From: Akkermansia sp. | Lineage (GTDB): Bacteria; Verrucomicrobiota; Verrucomicrobiia; Verrucomicrobiales; Akkermansiaceae | Length of the DNA stretch: 11,563 nt | NCBI GenBank assembly: GCA_017555465.1 | Contig: JAFZGH010000011.1 | Span: 1 to 11,563, forward strand | Direction of reading: 5' to 3' | Shown here: positions 7,107 to 11,563 of the stretch, piece after piece | Layout of the letters: every line of letters starts with the position of its first letter | Position numbering within the stretch: the stretch's first letter is position 1 | Program-made: the position numbers and the translations under genes | The notes under the pieces: generated by a model | Told to the model about the DNA's origin: nothing | Database searches by the model: none | The model's input: only the letters and a program-made list of their open reading frames with translations

Positions 7107-7916
7107 TTAATCTGATTCGCAGGCGGTGTAGCCCTTGAGCGCCGAAGTGATGTCCTGGGAAAGGTCTGCAAGGTCGTGGTGGTTGATGTTGCGGGGGCGT
7201 GCAAGATAGACCGGGTATTCCTCGCGTACGCGACCGGGATGCGGGGAAAAGAGAATCACCCGGCTGCCCAGGCATACGGCCTCGCGCACGTTATGTGTCA
7301 CAAATACAATCGTTTTGCGCCGTTTTTCCCACACATCCTGAATATCGCCATAGAGCCTTTCGCGGGTCATGGCATCCAGGGCTGAGAAAGGCTCATCCAT
7401 GAGCAGAATCTTGGGATTGGGGGCAAGCGAACGCGCCAAGGCTACACGCTGGCGCATGCCTCCGCTTAACTCGTGGATATTAGCGTGGGCAAAACGATCC
7501 ATCTTCACCAGGTAGAGGTAGTATTTGGCTACTTCCAGACGTTCCTTATCCGTCAGATTTGGTTTTTGCTTCAGCCCGAACATCACGTTGCCTATCACAT
7601 CCAGCCAGGGGAAGAGTGCGTGTTCCTGGAACATGACCATGCGGTCGCGTCCCGGTCCGGTAATAGGAGTGCCATCAATGAGAGCCATTCCGCTGTCCGG
7701 CTTTTCCAGTCCGGCGATGATGTTGAGCAGGGTGGATTTGCCGCAGCCGCTGGGGCCTACGAAGCAGACGAATTCGCCTTCGTTGATGGTGAGCGAAACA
7801 TCGTCCAGCGCTCGCACCGTGCCGCGCTTGGTTACGAAATCCTTGCACACATGCTCAATACTGAGTTTGGCCGTGGGAAAGTTGTGAATTTCCTGGTGTA
7901 GTTTTTCCTGTGTCAT
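7107..7916 (-). CDS. ABC transporter ATP-binding protein, SsuB/TauB/NrtD family
   Basis: Cytoplasmic ATPase of the importer. From ATG at 7916 it has 269 residues, the usual size. All motifs are intact: Walker A GPSGCGKST (54-62), Q-loop MFQEHALFPW (Q97), signature LSGGMRQRVALARS (150-163), Walker B ILLMDEP (170-176), D-loop SALD and the H-loop histidine in FVTHN (H208). The LFPW after the Q-loop and GMRQR in the signature are typical of the sulfonate/nitrate/taurine group. The frame is open upstream to 8045, but that extra 43-residue part overlaps the binding-protein gene and is not plausible coding. The start overlaps the preceding stop by one base (TGATG), which indicates translational coupling. 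Confidence 0.93.
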   Translation of the reverse strand: MTQEKLHQEIHNFPTAKLSIEHVCKDFVTKRGTVRALDDVSLTINEGEFVCFVGPSGCGKSTLLNIIAGLEKPDSGMALIDGTPITGPGRDRMVMFQEHALFPWLDVIGNVMFGLKQKPNLTDKERLEVAKYYLYLVKMDRFAHANIHELSGGMRQRVALARSLAPNPKILLMDEPFSALDAMTRERLYGDIQDVWEKRRKTIVFVTHNVREAVCLGSRVILFSPHPGRVREEYPVYLARPRNINHHDLADLSQDITSALKGYTACESD

Positions 7917-8896
7917 CAGTCTTGTTGGTAAAACATTCCTTCCAGCGGTGGTACACGGTCCAGCAGGCCTGCTTCCTGCGCGTCTTTCACGAATTGCTGC
8001 AGGCCGGGCAGGTCGATGGCAGCAGTCAGTTTCAGTCGCTTCCATGCGCTTCGTACCAGTTCCGGGTCTATGGCGGCCTGTGTCAGCTCAGTCAGTTCTT
8101 CGATGACTCGCGCCTGAGCAGCTTCGGGATTATCTATAATCCATTGGGTAAGCTCCTTGTGGGCGCGGATAAGCGTCTTTGTCTCCTGCGGGTGGTTTTT
8201 GAGCCATGCCACACGCCCGACCAGCACCGTGGTGACGACGTCTGGTTCCTGCACCAGGATGCGGGCATCTGCCAAGCGCTCCAATGTGGAAACCCAGGGT
8301 TCTACGGTCCAGCTTGCGGCGATATCGCCCTGTTTCATGAGCTGCAACTGCATGGAATTGGGTGTGGGCGTTACCCGGCAGTCTCCTGCGCCTTCCAAGG
8401 TGGTCTTAATGCCGTTTCTTGTCAGCCACGCTCGGCACGAAACATCCTGTGTGTTGCCGAGTTGCGGGGTGGCAATGCTCTGCCCCTTGAAATCGGCGGC
8501 CTGTTGAATGTTGCTCTCCGGCGCCACCAGAAGCGCAGCCCCGCCATTCACGGCACCTGCCAGCAGACGAACTTCACGCCCGGCGGAGACGGCATAGGCA
8601 TTTAACGCCGGGCTTGGCCCCACATAAGTGAGGTCTGCAGTGCGCCCGAACAAGGCTTCCATGGCGGTAGGCCCTGCGTTGTAAGTATACCATTCGAATG
8701 TGTAACCGGGCAGATAACGCTCGAACCAGCCCTCTCCGTGGCGGGTCATGTTGCGGGCTACCAGTGCCTGCACATGGGTAATATTCGGGAACCCTCCCAT
8801 GCGGATTACTTTGCTATCCGGGTCTTCCTGCTGACACCCCATCATCGGTAGCAGGGCACAGAGCAGGAGCAGGCAGCTGAAGAGTCGTTTGAGCAT
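7916..8896 (-). CDS. ABC transporter substrate-binding lipoprotein, SsuA/NMT1-like
   Basis: Periplasmic, membrane-anchored receptor of the importer. From ATG at 8896 the product has 326 residues. It starts MLKRLF, continues with a hydrophobic run and ends in MMGC, a lipobox with unusual Met at -3 and -2 before Cys21. The mature part has the two-lobed NMT1/SsuA-like pattern: a first strand IRMGGFPN, a LTYVGPSPALNAY segment and TPQLGNTQDVSCRAWL, which is typical of sulfonate/taurine/nitrate binding proteins. An extended frame to 8950 would begin inside the upstream terminator and contain the promoter, so I reject it. Ligand is unknown; alkanesulfonate, taurine, hydroxysulfonate or a nitrogen compound are all possible. 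It is the first gene of the four-gene operon. Confidence 0.88.
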   Translation of the reverse strand: MLKRLFSCLLLLCALLPMMGCQQEDPDSKVIRMGGFPNITHVQALVARNMTRHGEGWFERYLPGYTFEWYTYNAGPTAMEALFGRTADLTYVGPSPALNAYAVSAGREVRLLAGAVNGGAALLVAPESNIQQAADFKGQSIATPQLGNTQDVSCRAWLTRNGIKTTLEGAGDCRVTPTPNSMQLQLMKQGDIAASWTVEPWVSTLERLADARILVQEPDVVTTVLVGRVAWLKNHPQETKTLIRAHKELTQWIIDNPEAAQARVIEELTELTQAAIDPELVRSAWKRLKLTAAIDLPGLQQFVKDAQEAGLLDRVPPLEGMFYQQD

Positions 8897-8903
8897 TCGA
8901 CTC

Positions 8904-8932
8904 ACACTACCAGAAAAGCATCTTGGGGTCAA
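8904..8932 (-). promoter_or_regulatory. Sigma70-type promoter for the ABC importer operon
   Basis: The minus strand shows -35 TTGACC (8927-8932), a 17-base spacer and -10 TAGTGT (8904-8909). TG lies one base upstream of the -10, making it an extended -10. Only seven bases separate the -10 from the ATG at 8896, so the predicted transcript would have almost no leader. It lies just downstream of the terminator of the preceding unit, which fits a separate operon. Confidence 0.5.
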
Positions 8933-8952
8933 GCTGCAAGTGTGCCACAAAT

Positions 8953-8976
8953 AAGCCCTGCGTCGCGGCAGGGCTT
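8953..8976 (-). terminator. Hairpin terminator after the thioredoxin-like gene
   Basis: AAGCCCTGC (8953-8961) and GCAGGGCTT (8968-8976) form a 9-bp perfect stem with a six-base loop. On the minus strand it is followed by a weak T-rich stretch (ATTTGT). It begins 15 bases after the stop codon of the thioredoxin-like gene. On the plus strand a better T-rich tail (TTTGTTTGTTT) follows, but no plus-strand gene enters. Confidence 0.7.
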
Positions 8977-8991
8977 TGTTTGTTTGAGTCT

Positions 8992-9567
8992 TTATTCTTC
9001 AGTGGACTCTTCTGAATCCTCGCTTTCAATTGTCAGGGATTTCCAGTTACTCAGGATGTTGCCTGGATGTCCTGATGTAATCCGGCGTCCAGCGCTGTCA
9101 ACGAAGATGCAGTGGGGAATTCCTGAAGGCGCCGCATGGCCGGGAACTTTGGAGACTTTGTCATCATTGCCCATGACGGTGAGAAACTTGATGCCGAATC
9201 GTTTCACAAAGTTCTTGGCTGCGGGAAGCGTGTCGTCCTGGCAGAAGAGGATGATGTCTACCTTGCCGGATTTCTTCATGTCCTTGTACAGCTCTACGAT
9301 TTCCGGCATTTCCTTGCAGCACGGGCCGCACCAGCTGGCGGAGTACAGGTAAATGAAGTAGTCGGCCTTGTCATTGACACGGCCTTTTACTTTCTTTACC
9401 TTCTTAACGGCTGTTACAACCGGGCTGACTGCTTTTTTTGTGTCCTTTTTGGCTTTCCGGGTGGTTTTGCTTTCGGTGGCCTCGGTGTCGTTACCGTATG
9501 CGGAAAGCGGAGCAAGAGCGGCGAGCGCCATGATGCTAACAGTGCGGATAAATGAGAGGGGTGTCAT
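8992..9567 (-). CDS. Exported thioredoxin-fold protein (WCGPCC active site)
   Basis: Probable periplasmic or surface thiol-disulfide protein. The 191-residue product starts with a signal peptide (residues 1-25, hydrophobic core SIMALAALAPLSAYG). A lysine-rich linker follows (about 38-68: KAKKDTKK, KKVKKVKGR). The thioredoxin domain (about 69-180) has ASWCGPCCKEMP with the CGPC redox pair C80/C83 plus an extra C84. A cis-proline-like GIPH is at 149-152 and a further Cys follows (C153). The tail is acidic (ESEDSEESTEE). CGPC suggests a reducing or thioredoxin-like role rather than an oxidase, but the partner is unknown. It lies 36 bases after the small secreted protein gene, likely one unit, and ends before a terminator. 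I see no Shine-Dalgarno motif upstream. Confidence 0.85.
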   Translation of the reverse strand: MTPLSFIRTVSIMALAALAPLSAYGNDTEATESKTTRKAKKDTKKAVSPVVTAVKKVKKVKGRVNDKADYFIYLYSASWCGPCCKEMPEIVELYKDMKKSGKVDIILFCQDDTLPAAKNFVKRFGIKFLTVMGNDDKVSKVPGHAAPSGIPHCIFVDSAGRRITSGHPGNILSNWKSLTIESEDSEESTEE

Positions 9568-9603
9568 GTGCGTTAATCTGGTTATTGTGGGGTAAGGGGA
9601 GAA

Positions 9604-10017
9604 TTACTGGAGCCCCTGCATGGCTGCCACGAAGTTCTGAATGGCTGCGAGCAGTTCCTGGCTGTTATAGAAATTGTTATCCACGGTTTTCTGCAGCGCC
9701 TGCTGGAGCGCAATGGAAACCGCTTTGGCTTCAGTTCCCATCTCTGCGTTGATAATGGCGATTTCCTGCGGTGTGGCGGCAGGCTTGCAGGCTGCAAGCT
9801 GAACGAGCATACTGGAAAGCTGATTGATGCCGGTGGCGACCTCCTGCGGGTCATTGGCAATCTGTTTGATGTTGAGCATCTCTGTCACTCCCTTCAGAAT
9901 ATTCATCTGAGCCTGGACAAAATCAGAAGCCGAAAGCGTTTCGCTCTGTAACTGTGCCTGAGCAGGTGCTACTAAGACAGGTACAGCAGCAAGAATGAAG
10001 TGCTTACAAGGAATCAT
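9604..10017 (-). CDS. Small secreted helical protein of unknown function
   Basis: I do not recognise the family. The 137-residue product has a clear signal peptide (MIPCKHFILAAVPVLVAPAQA, cleavage likely after residue 21). The mature protein of about 116 residues is rich in Ala, Gln, Ile and Leu, with few charged or aromatic residues. It is predicted by eye to be several amphipathic helices, with no transmembrane segment. A single cysteine (C77) remains in the mature part. It is followed 36 bases later by the exported thioredoxin-fold protein, so the two are probably coexpressed in the periplasm. No Shine-Dalgarno motif is seen before the ATG (GCGCGCGT). Confidence 0.7.
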   Translation of the reverse strand: MIPCKHFILAAVPVLVAPAQAQLQSETLSASDFVQAQMNILKGVTEMLNIKQIANDPQEVATGINQLSSMLVQLAACKPAATPQEIAIINAEMGTEAKAVSIALQQALQKTVDNNFYNSQELLAAIQNFVAAMQGLQ

Positions 10018-10036
10018 ACGCGCGCATGATACGCGA

Positions 10037-10045
10037 ATGATAGCA
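10037..10045 (-). promoter_or_regulatory. Candidate extended -10 promoter for the secreted-protein unit
   Basis: The minus strand reads TGCTATCAT, an extended -10 (TATCAT at 10037-10042). A TTGATA at 10063-10068 could be the -35, but the spacer is 20 bases, too long, so the extended -10 would carry the promoter. Predicted start is near 10030, giving a leader of about 13 bases. A second TATCAT at 10026-10031 is too close to the ATG to serve. Confidence 0.35.
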
Positions 10046-10143
10046 TTGTTTCAAGCCTTTTGTATCAATCGAAAATATCATGAGTATGTTGAGGACTGGG
10101 TGAGTTCAACGGAATGCTGGTGACTTTGATTGAGGTGATAACA

Positions 10144-10171
10144 AAAGCGAGGGGCTACTGCCCCTCGCTTT
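10144..10171 (-). terminator. Strong intrinsic terminator of the ATP synthase operon
   Basis: A 12-bp perfect stem (10144-10155 with 10160-10171) with a four-base loop has the GC core GCGAGGGGC. On the minus strand the stem ends in TTT and runs into TTGTTAT. It lies 16 bases after the atpC stop codon, as expected at the end of an atp operon. The remaining gap to the next gene holds only that gene's promoter region. Confidence 0.9.
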
Positions 10172-10187
10172 GATGAGATACTTTTGT

Positions 10188-10604
10188 TCAGAGCCGCCGC
10201 TTCTTGCGGAAGTCGAGCATGGCCATCTGCTTGGCAATGGCTGCTTCCAGCTTGGTCTGTTCCTCGCGGTCGAGCACGGAGGCGCCGTCTCGGAAGGCGG
10301 CCTGGGCGCGAGCCAGCGCAGCCTCCACGCTGGAGGTGTCAATCTCGTCCACGGTAAGGGCGGTATCCGTCACCAGCAGCACATCATCCTTATCCACCTG
10401 CAGGAATCCACCGCCCACAAAGAGGCTCTGGGGCTGCTGGCCGGGGCAGGTGTAGGTGAGTTCCCCATTATCCACTGAGGTGATGAGGGAGGCGTGCCCG
10501 GGCAGCACCTCCATTTCACCCTTGGCGGCAGGCAGGCGAATGCCCGTCACCTCCGCCTCGAGGGCGGTGCGCATGGGGGTGATGATTTTGAATTGTATGG
10601 GCAT
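10188..10604 (-). CDS. atpC: F-type ATP synthase epsilon subunit
   Basis: Subunit of the F1 central stalk, coupling rotor to catalysis and able to inhibit ATP hydrolysis. At 138 residues it equals the usual full length. The N-terminal beta-sandwich (about 1-85) shows KIITP near the start, the family motif LPGHASLITSVDNGEL (34-49) and GGGFLQVDKDDVLLVTDTA (64-82). The C-terminal helical hairpin (about 86-138) is present and ends in RKKRRL, so the regulatory domain is complete. It starts eight bases after the atpD stop. That gap (TTCCACCC) lacks a Shine-Dalgarno motif, so initiation is probably coupled to atpD translation. It is the last gene of the atp operon. Confidence 0.95.
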   Translation of the reverse strand: MPIQFKIITPMRTALEAEVTGIRLPAAKGEMEVLPGHASLITSVDNGELTYTCPGQQPQSLFVGGGFLQVDKDDVLLVTDTALTVDEIDTSSVEAALARAQAAFRDGASVLDREEQTKLEAAIAKQMAMLDFRKKRRL

Positions 10605-10612
10605 GGGTGGAA

Positions 10613-11563
10613 TCAGGCTTTCTCAACAGTGTCAATGCTGCCCTTCATGTAGAAGTTCACTTCGGGCACGGAGTCCCACTTGCCGTCCAGAATCTCGGCA
10701 AAGCCGCGGACGGTCTCGGCCACAGGCACGTATTCGCCCTTGATGCCGGTGAAGGTTTCGGCCACGCTGAAGGGCTGGGAAAGGAAACGCTGAATCTTAC
10801 GGGCGCGGCTCACGGTGAGCTTGTCGGCCTCGGAGAGTTCGTCCATACCCAGAATGGCAATCATATCCTGCAGGTCCTTGTAGCGCTGCAGGCACTGCTG
10901 CACGCCGCGGGCCACGCGGTAGTGTTCCTCGCCCACGAGCTCGGGGGCGAGTGCCTTGGAGGTGGAAGCCAGCGGGTCCACAGCGGGGTAGATACCCTGG
11001 GCGGCCAGCGCACGCTCCAGCACCACGGTGGAGTCCAGGTGGGAGAAGGTGGTGGCGGGGGCGGGGTCGGTCAAGTCGTCAGCGGGCACGTACACCGCCT
11101 GCATGGAGGTGATGGAACCCTTCTTGGTGGAGGTGATGCGTTCCTGCAGACCGGCCATTTCTTCGGCCAGGTTGGGCTGGTAACCCACGGCAGAGGGCGT
11201 ACGGCCGAGCAGGGCGGATACCTCGGAACCGGCCTGGGAGAAACGGAAGATGTTGTCCACGAAGAGGAGCACGTCGCGGTTTTCCTCGTCGCGGAAGTAT
11301 TCGGACATGGAGAGGGCGGAAAGCGCCACGCGGAGACGGGCACCGGGGGGCTCGTTCATCTGGCCGTATACCAGAGCCACCTTGGAGTTTTCGGGATTAG
11401 CCTGGTCGATAACGCCGGATTCGCTCATTTCCATGTAGAAGTCATTGCCTTCGCGGGTGCGTTCACCCACACCGGCGAACACGGACAGACCGGAGTGAGC
11501 CTTGGCGATGTTGTTGATGAGCTCCATGATGAGCACGGTCTTGCCCACGCCTGCACCACCGAA
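10613..11563 (-). CDS. atpD: F-type ATP synthase beta subunit, C-terminal part (truncated by window edge)
   Basis: Catalytic subunit of F1, making ATP at the alpha/beta interface. The window holds the last 316 residues; the reading frame is open to the right edge, so the N-terminal part of roughly 150 residues lies outside. It begins within the P-loop (GGAGVGKT). GERTREG with the catalytic glutamate follows, then Walker B LLFVDNIFRF, the SALLGRTPSAVGYQPNLAEEM stretch, YVPADDLTDPAP and the C-terminal DELSEADK region. The usual DELSEED loop is therefore DELSEAD here. An apparent internal start at 11548 is just the GTG codon of the P-loop valine. atpC follows after eight bases. Confidence 0.97.
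   Translation of the reverse strand, partial: FGGAGVGKTVLIMELINNIAKAHSGLSVFAGVGERTREGNDFYMEMSESGVIDQANPENSKVALVYGQMNEPPGARLRVALSALSMSEYFRDEENRDVLLFVDNIFRFSQAGSEVSALLGRTPSAVGYQPNLAEEMAGLQERITSTKKGSITSMQAVYVPADDLTDPAPATTFSHLDSTVVLERALAAQGIYPAVDPLASTSKALAPELVGEEHYRVARGVQQCLQRYKDLQDMIAILGMDELSEADKLTVSRARKIQRFLSQPFSVAETFTGIKGEYVPVAETVRGFAEILDGKWDSVPEVNFYMKGSIDTVEKA

Noticed and set aside
7917..8045. N-terminal extension of the ATPase (43 residues)
   Set aside because: Overlaps the end of the binding-protein gene and has a Cys/Arg/Pro-rich, non-ABC sequence; ATG at 7916 gives the normal family start.
8897..8950. N-terminal extension of the binding protein (18 residues)
   Set aside because: Would start beside the upstream terminator and include the promoter; the lipoprotein signal begins at the ATG at 8896.

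Overview
The window is a compact bacterial chromosome segment in which every convincing gene lies on the minus strand, so genes read from right to left. It encodes a Gram-negative cell: an outer-membrane LptD-type barrel, a lipoprotein and several Sec signal peptides. GC content is moderate, Shine-Dalgarno motifs are scarce, and the protein style resembles the Verrucomicrobiota, possibly Akkermansia and relatives. That placement is an inference from recall; no marker here proves it.

From right to left: (1) The end of an F-type ATP synthase operon, with atpD (partial, running off the right edge) and atpC, closed by a 12-bp hairpin terminator. (2) A two-gene unit coding for a small secreted helical protein of unknown function and an exported thioredoxin-fold protein with a WCGPCC active site, again closed by a terminator. 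(3) A tight four-gene operon: substrate-binding lipoprotein, ATPase and permease of a sulfonate/taurine/nitrate-type ABC importer, followed by a GlcD-like FAD-linked 2-hydroxyacid oxidase. The gene order suggests import and oxidation of one small organic acid, perhaps a hydroxysulfonate; the substrate is not shown by the sequence. (4) An envelope pair: a two-domain acyltransferase of the OlsF type (PlsC-like domain fused to an OlsB-like GNAT domain; synthesis of ornithine or related amino-acid lipids) and an LptD-like LPS-export barrel. The second gene abuts the first, with a possible TTGA start/stop overlap. A very strong terminator follows immediately.

The left 510 bases hold no credible gene. 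About bases 110-480 are GC-rich and packed with at least eight short hairpins. In four of these, the imperfect pairs are A-C on the plus strand but would be G-U wobbles in a minus-strand RNA, which hints at a structured element read from the minus strand, or a degenerate dispersed repeat. This is the least explained part of the window and the best candidate for something undescribed.

Other points of interest are extended -10 promoters whose predicted start sites fall very close to start codons, a 5'-end hairpin in the acyltransferase leader, and a DELSEAD variant of the DELSEED motif in AtpD.
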